Shown: one piece after another, positions 46,913 to 57,732 of the stretch
Position numbering within the stretch: the first letter of the stretch is position 1
Layout: each line of letters begins with the position of its first letter
Source of the DNA: Trebouxia sp. TZW2008
Lineage: Eukaryota > Chlorophyta > Trebouxiophyceae > Trebouxiales > Trebouxiaceae
DNA length: 64,000 bases
NCBI GenBank assembly: GCA_002118135.1
Contig: BDIU01000089.1
Coordinates: forward strand, 310,001 to 374,000
Reading direction: 5' to 3'
Notes under the pieces: generated by a model
What the model saw: the letters and a program-made list of their open reading frames with translations, nothing else
The model's database searches: none
What the model was told of the DNA's origin: nothing
Position numbers and translations under genes: made by a program

Positions 46913-47141
46913 CGCCGAGCAGGGCACCAGAGATCTACCGTTCAAGCACCAGATGGGCAGGATCTACTCTGACGGGTTCTGCTGTAATTGCTGCAACGAA
47001 CAGCTTGCAGACGTTGACCGGCTCCCTTGGCGCCAATTTTGAATTTGTGCAATGCTTGCTCGGATCGACGCACACACCTTCGGACGCAAGCGTTAACACA
47101 GAGACGTTTCATGCTGCAAACTTGCGCAGCTTGCTCATCGC
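46913..47141. promoter_or_regulatory. 229-bp divergent promoter interval, CDT1 / ABTB1-like
   Basis: The ATG of CDT1 (46912, minus) and the ATG of the ankyrin-BTB gene (47142, plus) are only 229 bp apart. The interval has no recognisable TATA box or coding potential. A cell-cycle control of CDT1 could therefore affect both genes. Confidence 0.6.
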
Positions 47142-50100
47142 ATGGCAATGCTGGAACCCACAACGCCAAACATTTTCCAAGCCGTGAGGCAGGGCGATAT
47201 CGAGGCAGTGAGATATCTGGTAAACACCTACTCTCCTGCGAGGATAAACGGTTGATCACCTGCTGGTGCTAGCGTTAAGCGGACAATCTGAGCGTTTCCG
47301 TCGCACGAGCAAATCCAACATGGCACCGCAGTGACGCAATCGCAATGCAGGCGTTGATGAGGCCTAAGCAGCTCTGTCTTGACCGTCGTTGACCAGAACA
47401 TGACTGTGCACACAGGTCGAAGTGCAAGCAGAAGCACTGCAGCAACACGACGAGTGGGACGCAACGCCTCTGTACTACGCCGCATATTCCGGAAACAAAG
47501 AGCTGGTCAAGTTTCTCTTGTCTGTGGGAGCCAAGTGTGAAGAGAAGGTAACCCTTTGTCTCACTGTCAGAATACACACCACCCTGACGTACAAATGTGC
47601 CCTGCTGATCTGTGCGCTGAGCATATGCTGCAATCAGCTGCCCAGACTAGATGCAACATGTTCATTGCTGTGTTCAGGATTCTAGATCATCCTCCATGCA
47701 AAATGCATGCTGTAGCGAAGACTCGGGTTTTGCTTGCAGACTTTTGATGGAGAGAGGTGCCTGTATGCAGCCTTGAACGATGATGTACGCCACCTGTTGC
47801 TGGACGAAGGGTTCAAAAGAGCAGGTTGGCAGCTGTCACTCTACATCACCGATCATTGAACATCAGTGACTCTCATTGCACTGCTTGCACCAACCTCAGC
47901 TTAAGTCATCAAACGGGTAGCTGATACACTGAGTCAAACAGGGTACAACACATGTCAATGCTGCGCTCTCACTGCAATGTTTGCGCTTACCTTAGGTCCA
48001 ACTTGAAGGCCGACCTCTGGCACACTGAGTCAAACAGCGGTCAACCTATCTCAGTGCTTCACCGTCAGGGTATTTCTTGCATTAATGCTGGATTGAATGA
48101 TCTTGACGTGTTGTGCTGAGGACTTGCAGGCGCCAGAGGGCATGATCTATTTCTAGACTTTGTGGGCAAGGCTTTCAATGTTCCTGAGGCTTACCCAGAC
48201 TTGACTGTCGACTTTGGAGATGAAACAGTGTATGCCCACAAGTTCCTGTTGGCTGTGCGTGCCCCGGCTATTGGTGAGCGTCAATATTACAATGCCACTC
48301 AGCTGATTTGCATGCATGTTGCTAACGGGTTGCATGCATATGCACTGGGACCGTGTCCTGGAATGTGTATTGCTTCATATGACTGCTTTGTCTTTGCTGT
48401 TTTACAAGCTGCTTGTCTGCTGCATGCAACATGTTTGCTGTGGGGTCACACCTTTGAGCCATGTGCTTTGCATGAAGCTGCCTCTAGCCTGAATACACCC
48501 ATAAAGCCAGAGCTGATACTTGATTTATCAAGCTTACATGCTGCATTGGTTTTGACCATACAGGCAAGCTGTTTGGTGACAGCTGGCATCAGCAGCAGAC
48601 TCATTCTGCAGTGCCTGCTAGGAACACGGCAGCAGCCCTTCAAGCATTGCTGCTTTGGTTCTACACATGCTGCATGAGGCCGACTGGTGCCTAGAAATTG
48701 CACCCAGGTCTAGATGATGCATGTTTTTGAACATGCAGGCAAGCTGTTGGGGGACAGTTGGCATCAGCAGCACACACATCTGGCAGTGCCCAGCAGCAAC
48801 ACGTCAGCAGCCCTTCAAGCATTGCTGCGCTGGTTCTACACATGCCGCCTGGAGATTGCATATGATGCAGTGCCTGCCTGCCTGGACCTGTGTCAGCAAG
48901 TGCAGCTGAACAACTTGGTTGAAGAAGCCAGGTCGATGCTGGACAACGAAGGTGACTTGAACATGTGCTCTCTGTTGGTTTGTCAGACCCTGCGGACGTG
49001 AACTTGAGAAGTCATACAGCAGCACTTGCAGTGACTTCCATGTGAACAAAACAAGTCTCAATATGCAACTATCAGATGCAAGACTGTGTAGAGATGTGGA
49101 GGTCGTCTATGTTACGTCTGCACATGAAAGCTGTACTTTCTCGTAAATGTATATCATGCAGCTGGGAAGACGCTGCACCGCCTGACAACATCTGTTGAGT
49201 CTGACTGCAAACCTTTGCTTTCAAGCAATGAATCCCAACAAGCTTCAGCTCATTCTCTTCCTAGGGTTGTTTACTGTATTGAGTGTATGTCATGCAGCTG
49301 GGAAGACGCTGCAGCACTTGCCATTCAGAGGCAGCTCATTAGTGATTGAGCCGCCCAGGGAGGTCGGTAAGCAGCAGCTGCAGGATTGCCTGGACCAGGT
49401 GGTGGCTGTTGGCTGCAGCAGCCTTCTGGAAACAGCCCTGCACCAAGCTTCATCCAGCCCTCAGCAGCAGCAACTGCAGCAGCAATCGCCTCAGCAGCCA
49501 GCACAGCAGCAGCAACTGCAGCAGCAACAGTCGCATCAGTCGCCGCAGCAGCAGCAACTGCAACTGCTGCAAGATCAGCAGCAACTGCAGCAGCGACAGA
49601 TGCAGCAGCAGCAACAGACGCATCAGTCGCCGCAACAGCAGCAGCGGCAATCACCACAGCAGTCAACGCAGCAGCAGCAGCTGCAAGATCAGCAGCAGCA
49701 GCATCAACTGCAGCAGCAACAGCAGCCGCAGCCGCAGCAGCGGGAGCTGTTCTTTGATCTGTGCCTTGTGCTGGATCAGAGGCGCTGCTTGTGTCACAGG
49801 TGGGTGCTAACCTCAGCTGCAGCATATTGGCATATATTGTTGTCATTTGCTGTGTCATGGCGCTGGCAGATGCTGTTTTGCTAGTGAGCACAAAGCCTCA
49901 CAGACTTCTTTGCGCAGTTTCTGCAGCTGCTTCAGGATTGTAGGAATAGCAAAACATGTTTGGCCGCAGCTTGTTGCAAGAGTGATTTGCCCAGCATAGG
50001 TAGCAATCTCCATGCTGTTTTTGCCAATCTCGCCAAGACAAAGCTTTTCTGTTTTGCAGGTCTTTCATGTCACGGCGGTCAGACTACTTCAGCACGATGC

Positions 50101-53100
50101 TGGGCAGCAGCTTTCAAGAAGGGTCAGCTACATTTGGGAACATGCTGGAAATTCAGGTGACCATGCACTTATGATGCTCTAAATACCCAATCAGCAAGTA
50201 GCTGAGAATATGTATCGCTGCATCACAATTGCAGTATTGCATACATAACCGGTAGGTATTGAATAGTGCGGATCACTGAAATGCAGTCCACGCGGTGAAC
50301 TACCCGTTGTTTTGGCGCAAACGCATTGAACATATCAGGCAAGCACTTTACATTGTCAACCATTGAAATGGAAGTATGGCGATTCGCGACAGATGAGTGA
50401 TGTGGAGCCAGATGTGCTGTACGCGGCGCTGCAGTGGGTGTTGCGATCCAAGCGCGTCATGTTAAGGTGTTGAGAGTAAGGCAAGACAATGATATTCTGA
50501 AAGTTTCTGCGCTGACTGTGGAGTTTTGATTGATTTCTCCAGGTGACTGATGTGGAGCCAGATGTGCTGTACGCGGCGCTGCGGTGGGTGTATACAGACC
50601 GCCTGGATGCCGACATGCCTGCTGAGCAGCTTCTGCAGGTCAGGTGACTTAGCTGCTGTGTATACTGTTGCCACAGCTTGATATTATCCTTCGACATTAT
50701 TGTCATGACATAGGCAAGCAAAATGCCTTAAGTGGCAATGATCAAAGCCATCACAATATGAGCTCAAAACCTCATCGTCATCAAACTTTGGCTCTGGCAT
50801 TAAGCAGTACTGTCAGTTGATATTGGGCTTTATTGTTGCTTGTGATGTAGTGAATCTGTATGCAGCTGCAGTTGCCGGTACTAAAATGTCGTACTTCCTT
50901 TGTCCTGCACATTAGTGTTTACACCTCTGAACTGCAGTTGACTGGCTGGCATTGACCTTTGCAGCATGCACATACATGCTGCATAGTTCTGCCCAAATGC
51001 CTTTGCCCATGTGCATGTCCAAGTTCGGCATTTGCATGCACGAGCAGACCGATCTTATATGTATCATAGGCCATGCACATCATGCCAAGCAGTGCTGTAC
51101 ACTGGCAATAAAATTGTCCTCAGTCTGACCGCGCAAACGCCTACATGCATGCTGTGCATGACAGGACCTCAGCTCTACATGTACACTGCAGCAGGCAATT
51201 CAACTTGTTGGTACCATGCAGTTGATGCAATATGCTGACAGAGCGCTGATGGAGGGCCTGAAGAGCCGTTGTGCCATGCTGCTGCACCCCCATGTTGCCC
51301 CAGACTCGGCTCTGCCCCTTCTGCAGCAAGCCATGGCTATGGACAGCGACAGGTGATCCCCTTTCCTCCTGTTGGTCCCTTGACCCATGCCACCATGCAA
51401 ACAATGTGCTATGCTGCTGCACTCTCATGTTGCACCCAACTCGGCTCTGCCGCTGCTGCAACAAACCATGGCCATGGACAGTGACAGGTAAAGCATCCTT
51501 CCCCTTGTGTACCCTCGACCCATGCCAACATGCAAAAAGTGTGCTATGCTGCTGCACCCTCATGTCGTGCCAGACTCAGCTCTGCCCCTTCTGCAGCAAG
51601 CCATGGCCATGGACAGTGACAGGTAAAGTGTCCTTCCCCTTGTGTACCCTCGACCCATACCACCATGCAAACAGTGTGCTACGCTGCTGCACCCTCATGT
51701 TGCCCAAGACTCAGCCATGGCCATGGACAGTGACAGGTACAGTGTCCTTCCCCTTGTGTACCCTCGACCCATACCACCATGCAAACAGTGTGCTACGCTG
51801 CTGCACCCTCATGTTGCCCAAGACTCAGCCATGGCCATGGACAGTGACAGGTGATCCCCTTTCCTCCATTTGGTTTGACTCATGCCATGATGCAAACAAT
51901 GTGTTGTGCTGCTGCACCCTCATGTTGCCCCAGACTCAGCTCGGCCCCTTCTGCAGCAAGCCATGGCTATGGACAGCGACAGGTAAAGCATGCTTCCCCT
52001 TGTGTACTTTCAACCGTGCTATGCTGCTGCACCCTCATGTTGCCCCAGACTCAGCTCTGCCCCTTCTGCAGCAAGCCATGGCCATGGACAGCGACAGGTA
52101 AAGCATCCTTCCTCTTGTGGGACCCTCAATTCATGCCACCATGCAAACAGTGTGCTATGCTGCTGCACCCTCATGTTGTACCGAACTCAGCTTGGCCCCT
52201 TCTGCAGCAGGCCATAGCCATAGCCATGGACAGCAACAGGTGACTGCTGCAGCACCTGCACCTGGAAATGCTGACGCTGCTGAGGAGATCCAGTTGATGC
52301 AACTTTGCCCCCTTCAGATGGGCATCATTCAATCACGACACAAGCAGCACCTGCACATGCAGATTTTGTGCCAAATGTCAGGGCATGCATGCCCCTTTTG
52401 GGCTGGCAGACGCTTGCACCCAGTTTAAGGCGGCCTCTTGATATGTGCATGTCCAGTGGAATTTGCCAATTCAGAAGGAGTTGGTTTGCTATGCAGGCTG
52501 GCTGATTCCTGTGCCCGGTGCATAGCACAGCACTTACAAGAGTAAGTGCGAGAGCCCCTTTTCAATCAGCTGGTCAAGGAGAGCATTATTTCATTGCATT
52601 GCTGTGAGTATATCTGCAGGCGTATCTTGACCGTGCAGGCGTATCTTGACTGTGCAGGCTAGCAGATTCTTGTGCGCGGTGCATAGCACAGCACCTGCTG
52701 GAGTTGGTAAGAGAGCCCCTGTTCAATGAACTGGTCAAGGAGAGCGCCATGTCAGTGCAGAACAGAGAAGACGTGGACTCAGTGCCCATCATTGATGACA
52801 TCCGCTACCATGTCACACTGCTGCATGGTGATGGCGAGCTGTCAGGCAAGTTCTATTTGACCCAGTTGGCTTGTACGCCATATGATCAGGCGGGCATAGC
52901 AGGCAATGAAGGACTGTTCACCAAGCAAACCTCTGCTGACATTATGTAGATTTGGTCCCCATCGTTGAGTACGTCCGCTACCATGTCACTTTGCTGCATG
53001 CTGATGGTGATCTATCAGGCAAGTTTGCTGGCATAGTATTGTTACTTTCACTTCTGGGGCATGTGCTTTTAGTTTGGGTCGCACATGCTGGTCTAGTGAG

Positions 53101-53890
53101 TGAGTACTGGCATGCATGAACTGTGCAGGCACAACCCCTGTGCAGAACCTATGCACATTCATGACTGCAGTCACAGCCTCAGCTTAACAGCGCATGGCTC
53201 ACCTGCTTGTTTGAAGCTAATGTGTGACTGCCCCGGCGTAACAGGACTGTTTGTGGGTGGGGGGTTCAGGGATGGGCGGCAGCTGAACACCTCTATGTCA
53301 GCTGAATATATCTCAACAAAGCCTATAGTGTGTCATGTGTTCATGCTGTGGAGTGCATGGGCCAGCCCACATGCATAAATTGTTGTGCAGTGCACCAAGT
53401 GAAGCCATTGAATGATTCTGCAGATGATGAAGAAGATTCAGATGTGCTGGACCCTGCTCAGTTGGCCATTGCTTATGCTGATGCACACACCATGCAGCAG
53501 CCGCAGCAGCTGCAGTCACAGCTGCCACATCACCTGCAGCAGCATCCACCAGAGCAGCTGCACCTGCAATTGCGGCGGCAGGAGCAACCGCAGCTGCTGC
53601 AGAATGTGCAACAACAGTCTGATAAGCAGCAACCAAACCATGTGCTTGCATCACCAGATCAGCAGCATCAGCGTCAGCAACAGCATCATGTTGGGTCTAT
53701 ACAGTCAGCAGCGGGACAGACTGCGCACGCAGTTGAGCAATTGCCAGGTTGGCTGCAAGTCGAACAGAGTGATGAAGAGGAGGAAGAGCTGATCTGCATG
53801 GATGATCCTCGATTTGCTGACCTGTCAGAGCGCAAGCAGAAGCTCATGGCTCTGGAAGAGGTTCTGCTCAACTCTGGCATTGAAGGATGA
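47142..53890 (+). CDS. ABTB1: Ankyrin repeat and double BTB/POZ protein, ABTB1/BPOZ type
   Basis: Eleven exons, all in phase: 47142-47219, 47416-47547, 47740-47824, 48130-48273, 48739-48951, 49298-49799, 50060-50156, 50543-50638, 51222-51352, 52658-52845 and 53391-53890; 721 residues. Ankyrin repeats occupy residues 1-105 (NIFQAVRQGDIEAVRYL; DEWDATPLYYAAYSGNKELV; TFDGERCLYAAL). BTB1 spans about 110-215 (DLTVDFGDETVYAHKFLLAV), BTB2 about 370-480 (RELFFDLCLVLDQRRCLCHR, then SFMSRRSDYFSTML). The C-terminus keeps the family ending (VDSVPIIDDIRYHV; ERKQKLMALEEVLLNSGIEG). Gln-rich insertions interrupt exon 6 before BTB2 and exon 11. BTB proteins of this kind serve as CUL3 adaptors, and animal ABTB1 binds eEF1A; the algal target is unknown. 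Intron 10 uses a GC donor. Confidence 0.9.
48565..48680. repeat. Upstream copy of the acceptor and start of the ABTB1 exon 48739-48951
   Basis: caggcaagctgtttggtgacagctggcatcagcagcagactcattctgcagtgcc ... ggttctacacatgctgcatga repeats the exon start and then meets a TGA. Unit is about 175 bp. Confidence 0.9.
49146..49195. repeat. Upstream copy of the acceptor and start of ABTB1 exon 49298-49799
   Basis: tatatcatgcag|ctgggaagacgctgcaccgcctgacaacatctgttgag repeats tatgtcatgcag|ctgggaagacgctgcagcacttgcc. The copy runs into a TGA after about five codons. Confidence 0.85.
49450..49745. repeat. CAG-rich coding repeat (Gln-rich insertion)
   Basis: Imperfect cag/caactgcag triplet repeats of about 300 bp within ABTB1 exon 6 encode a Gln-rich segment with scattered Leu, Ser, His and Pro. 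A larger unit encoding QSPQQQQLQ-like blocks is repeated. The antisense strand is an open Ala-rich frame, which is an artefact. Confidence 0.9.
50385..50450. repeat. Upstream copy of the acceptor and start of ABTB1 exon 50543-50638
   Basis: cagatgagtgatgtggagccagatgtgctgtacgcggcgctgcagtgggtgtt is nearly identical to the true exon start at 50543 (gtgactgatgtggagccagatgtgctgtacgcggcgctgcggtgggtgta), so it is a young event. Confidence 0.9.
51270..52245. repeat. Eight-copy array of the 3' end and donor of ABTB1 exon 51222-51352
   Basis: Segments encoding MLLHPHVAPDSALPLLQQAM plus MAMDSDR and the donor occur at about 51270, 51402, 51541, 51679, 51791, 51904, 52018 and 52160. Only the first is attached to the exon's 5' part. 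Each unit includes 25-55 bp of the downstream intron (cccttgtgtaccctcgaccc..accaccatgcaaacagtg). Units 4 and 5 share a 22-bp internal deletion and are almost identical. Every copy keeps gacagc/tgacag|gt. Confidence 0.93.
52490..52600. repeat. Upstream copy of the acceptor and start of ABTB1 exon 52658-52845
   Basis: atgcag|gctggctgattcctgtgcccggtgcatagcacagcacttacaagagtaagtgcgagagccccttttcaatcagctggtcaaggagagcat repeats the first 95 bases of the exon; a TAA is now present. A shorter tandem of gcaggcgtatcttgac..gtgcaggcgtatcttgactgtgcaggc follows at 52616-52657. Confidence 0.88.
52950..53022. repeat. Downstream copy of the 3' end and GC donor of ABTB1 exon 52658-52845
   Basis: tttggtccccatcgttgagtacgtccgctaccatgtcactttgctgcatgctgatggtgatctatcag|gcaagttt repeats the exon's end, including its unusual GCAAGT donor. 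Confidence 0.88.
53490..53720. repeat. CAG/CAA-rich coding stretch in the last ABTB1 exon
   Basis: It encodes a second Gln/His-rich segment (MQQPQQLQSQLPHHLQQ and following) between an acidic patch (DDEEDSD) and the conserved C-terminal helix. Confidence 0.85.
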
Positions 53891-55103
53891 AAGCTGTCTG
53901 AGCTTGGATTACCTGACCGAGTTTAAAGTTAGGCCCTGTCACTCACAGTCAGTTTGTTGTGAAGTCATGTACCATAGACAAAACGAGATGGCTTGTTGGC
54001 TCATGAGTAAGGGTATCTCAACACTGCTGCATGAAAGCAGATGCCATCTGACAGGCTTGTTTGCATTGTGGCAAGTTTTGACGGCTGCAAGAGATTGTTG
54101 ATTGCATTAAGATCTCAACGCAATGGCTCTGACCCTGCACTCAGCTGCTGCAGCAGCTGTGCCTTGCAGCTGGCATTGGAGGATCTTGACAAAGGCTGAG
54201 CAGACTCACAATTCAAAAATCCACACACAGTCAACCAGCACCGCAGCCTTGGCCAGGTCTTGGTTTCTTGCAACAGGGCTGTAGCATTGCTGTATAAATT
54301 GGTGTCTTGATGATGGATTTTGCAATGGATGCAACTGATCGTGCTGGCACTGGGGCCATGCTCTGGCATCAGCAGATGTCTTCTAGCAGCCCTGCAGCCA
54401 GCAGTGTAGAATTTGACGCTGCAAACAACTAAATTGTCATCATTATATCAACATTATGTCTTCAAAATGTGTTTTGAGTGCTTCAACCAACTCTGGCATC
54501 TGAGTCAACGCGTTGACTGCAAATGTCGTTGAGCACTGACTCCTTGTCGCCATGCCAACGCGCAGGCAGTGTCATAGCGCTCTTTGCAGCACCTGCCAGC
54601 TTCATGCTGTGCGCAGCGTGCAAGCCGAACAGTCATTGTCGTCAATGGCTGCAGGCTGAGAGGGGCGTCATGGCCCCACCAGCAGCTGGTGTCAGGTGAG
54701 CGAGAAAACAAGCATCGTGCGAATGGTTCCAAGCAAGACAGGAGTGACGTTGGTGTGCGTCCTCTTCTATCGTGTCAAACTGATGCACTTGAGATAATTG
54801 CATAACAGTTTGACACGTGCAAACTGCCAACTCCACTGGCAGTTTGCCAACTGGCTGAACTGCCCGGCACACAAATCCCTTTGTGCAACAACAGGACGTT
54901 CAGGAGTTGAGCGCATATTCCAAGCACCCATGCACACCTTTCACAGTGTGTGCTCATACACAATGACCTCAAAGCATTCTGCCGCTCATTCAAACTGGGA
55001 GGTGAGCAAATGGCACACAGCCATAGCCTAAATCAAGCTTCTGACACCACTGACCACTTGTGGAATTCAGCGTGGTTGACAAGTTGGCGCTGAGCATAGC
55101 TGA
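53891..55103. other. Interval without a recognisable gene
   Basis: Several open frames of 70-100 codons exist but show no domain pattern, splice context or compositional sign of coding. No repeat family was recognised here. Confidence 0.45.
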
Positions 55104-56097
55104 ATGCTGCGCTGGCAGCTGCAGGTCGCAAGATGTGCTGCTTTCAGCAACATTGGCATAGGCCCAAGGTTTTATGTCAGGCTATCAGTCAATTGCACGC
55201 AAACAAGTTGGGGCCAGACATCAGCCAGCTCAAACCTCATCTGCAGCAGCATTGGGATGCAAACGCAAACAGCTACCTTGGCAACATAGTCATCACTCCA
55301 CAGTCAAGCAGGAAAGTGCAGTGGCATTGTCAAAATTGCCCTGATGGGCATGCACACGTATGGCAAGCTGTTGTGTCAGGCAGGACCAACGGCAACGGCT
55401 GCCGTATTGTGCGGGCCAGCTGGTTTGTCTGCACAATTCTCTTGCAACCCAAGCACCTCAAATTGCTTCAGAGTGGGATTACAAAGTCAATGAAATGACG
55501 CCAGCTAACTATACTAGCAAGAGCTGTACCAAGGTTGCTTGGAAGTGCTCTTCTTGCCAGCATGCGTGGCAAGCTCCCATCAAGCGACGCACTCTGCTAG
55601 GGAGTGGCTGCCCCATGTGTGGGAAGGAAAGCCAGAGAAGGAAAAGCAAGCAACCCACCTTGGCAGCTTCTGGCCCTGCAGTGATGGCGTTCTGGGATCA
55701 TGAAAGAAACGAGCTAGCTGGCCTTGACCCCAAGCGCATCACCCTGGGCAGTGCAAAGCCTGTGCACTGGATTTGCAACAAATGCCCTTTAGGATTGAAG
55801 CATAGATGGTATGCAAGTCCAAATGGACGGCACTTTTACAAAAAGCCCCTGGGCTGCCCGTGTTGCGCAGGCCAGAAAGCTTGCAAGTGCAATTCCTTGC
55901 AGACAATGTACCCTGAAATTGCTGCCGAATGGTACTTTGCAAAGAATGTCACCACCCCTGCCAATCACACTGCGTTTTCAAAAGACATAGCTTGGTGGTT
56001 CAACAGCAAACGTGGATCTTCAAGTTGGCAGCAGGCAGTTCATGCCCGTTCTTGCAATGCATGCAGAAACAGCAAGTACTCTTATACAGACAAGTGA
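55104..56097 (+). pseudogene. Zinc-ribbon (treble-clef repeat, DUF4379-like) protein, frameshifted copy
   Basis: It aligns along its whole length with the intact copy at 56743-57732. The frame starting at 55133 covers HANKLGPDISQLKPH to GRTNGNGC, where one C is missing from the codon after GGCTGC (near 55402). The rest, from YCAGQLVCLHNSLATQ to the stop at 56097, is in the next frame. A second one-base difference lies near the start (atgctg against atggctg), so the original ATG near 55104 is also out of frame. Cys pairs of the ribbons are kept in the downstream part (WKCSSCQHAW, GCPMC, CNKCPLG, GCPCC). It is most likely a recent pseudogene, though an assembly error or a short intron are alternatives. 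Confidence 0.75.
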
Positions 56098-56742
56098 CTG
56101 CCTCTGTGGTGAGTGCCTGTCAGATCAAGATGCTGTTTAATTTTTTTTCCGAATTTGCATTGGTGCTACAGTGTCTGTCAACATAGCCTGCAGCTGGCGT
56201 TACTGCAACAGCACGGCAGCTTGCACTTGTCGCCTAATACCAGTTGCCACACTGCACTGACTGTACATGTGCTAGCACTCGACAAGCACCAGATGCTGCT
56301 TTCTTTGCTTTCCACGTCCTTTCACCACACCTAGTCGCACCTCGTTATATATGCTATCATTATGCTGAGCACGGTCTGGGTGTGTTTGTTGATATTCAGG
56401 TTGTATTGCATCAGAAGTCAGTTTTGATATATGGACCTGGCTGGCATCCTTTTTAAGGCGTGCCGGTGACATGTGCACGTTGTTGATGAAGGATGCTTGA
56501 TGAAGGATTCAACATTCCTTCATGATGTTGAAGGATGATCAAAACTTCCATCTAATTATTCCGCCATTATAGTATTGACTCATTGCAAGCAAGAACAAGA
56601 ACAAGCAGGCGGAAAACGTGAGGCAAGATCCTAAAAACTTCATGTTCACTCGTGATCACATAGGGCTACAAGCGATCTGACAAAGGATGTATTGCTGCTT
56701 CACTGCAAGCAACAGTTGGTCTTACAGCCAACAAACAGTCAG

Positions 56743-57732
56743 TCATTTGTCACTTGAGGCATACTTGCTTTGGTGCAACACATTCCTAGTACGGGCATCA
56801 ATTGATTGCTGCCAACTCCCGTGTTTACTGTTCGTCCACCAAGCTATAGTTGTGGAAGATGCGGTGTGATCCAAAGGGGTGGTGCTGTTTTTGGAATAGT
56901 CCCATTCAGCAGCAATGTCAGGGTAAAGCGTCCGCAAGCAGTTGCACTTGCAAGCCTTACGACCTGCGCAGCATGGGCACCCAACCTGACGTTTTGTAAA
57001 ATGTCGGGCATTGGGACTTGTACTCCACCTATGCTTCAATCCCAACGGACATTTCATGCAAACCCAATGCACAAGCTTGTTACTGCACAAGGTGATGCGC
57101 TCAGGGTCTAACCCCGCCAGCTCATTGCTTTTGTGGTCCCAACATGCCATCACCGCAGGACCAGAAGCTGCCAAGGAAGGATACTGCTTCCTGTTCCTGC
57201 TGCGTTCACGACTGCACATGGGGCATCCATTTCCTTGCTGACTGCGCGCCTTGATGCAAGCTGTCCATGTATGTTGGCAAGAGCCACACTTCCAGGCGAC
57301 CTTGGCACTGCTATAGTGAGTGTAGTTGGCTGGTGTCAATTCATTGACTTTGTAATCCCACTCTGGCGTAAGGTGGGGTGCATGGGTTGCTAGAGAGTTG
57401 TGCGGACAGACCAGCTTGCCTGCACAATATGGGCAACCCCTGCCGCTGGTTCTGTTTTGCACATTAGATTGCCACACATGTGCATGCCCAGCAGGGCATT
57501 CCTGACAACACCACTGCACTTTCTTGCTTGACTTTGGAGTGATGACTATGTTGCCAAGGTAGCTGTTTGCATTTGCATCCCACTGCTGCTGCAGATGAGG
57601 TTTGAGCAGGCTGATGTCTGGCCCTTGCTTGTGGGTTCGTTGTAGACCACGAGCCTGACATGATACTTTAGGCCTATGCCAATGTGGCCGAAAGCGGCAC
57701 GCTCTGGGACCTGCAGGTACCTCCACAGCCAT
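56743..57732 (-). CDS. Zinc-ribbon / treble-clef repeat protein (DUF4379-like), intact copy
   Basis: A single uninterrupted reading frame of 329 residues, unusual here because it needs no intron. It consists of about four repeats of the form (T/A)xEWDxxxNxxxxP - WxCxxCxHxWxxxxxxRxxGxGCPxC. Repeat 1 is around VQWCCQECPAGHAHVWQ and GCPYCAGK; repeat 2 WKCGSCQHTW and GCPMCSRE; repeat 3 WVCMKCPLGLKHRW and GCPCCAGR; repeat 4 (AAEWDYSKN) has lost its cysteines. Such repeats are assumed to bind zinc and occur in nucleic-acid-associated and restriction-type proteins, but no catalytic domain is present. The lack of introns, together with the inverted second copy, fits retrocopying or horizontal entry; this is an inference. 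Confidence 0.8.
   Translation of the reverse strand: MAVEVPAGPRACRFRPHWHRPKVSCQARGLQRTHKQGPDISLLKPHLQQQWDANANSYLGNIVITPKSSKKVQWCCQECPAGHAHVWQSNVQNRTSGRGCPYCAGKLVCPHNSLATHAPHLTPEWDYKVNELTPANYTHYSSAKVAWKCGSCQHTWTACIKARSQQGNGCPMCSRERSRNRKQYPSLAASGPAVMACWDHKSNELAGLDPERITLCSNKLVHWVCMKCPLGLKHRWSTSPNARHFTKRQVGCPCCAGRKACKCNCLRTLYPDIAAEWDYSKNSTTPLDHTASSTTIAWWTNSKHGSWQQSIDARTRNVLHQSKYASSDK

Larger units (their letters stand above)
55104..57732. repeat. Inverted duplication of the zinc-ribbon gene, 3' ends facing
   Basis: Arms of about 990 bp (55104-56097 and 57732-56743) are separated by a 645-bp spacer (56098-56742) with no recognised gene. The nucleotide match is close enough to align base by base through most of each arm (for example aacagctaccttggcaacatagtcatcactcca and its complement). 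Confidence 0.85.

Noticed and set aside
49325..49891. Ala-rich (minus) and other open frames across the CAG repeat
   Set aside because: Triplet repeats are open in several frames on both strands; the Gln frame alone connects in phase to conserved BTB exons.
51271..52101. A 276-codon Cys/Pro/Trp-rich open frame
   Set aside because: It is the wrong frame of the eight-copy exon array; repetition keeps it open.
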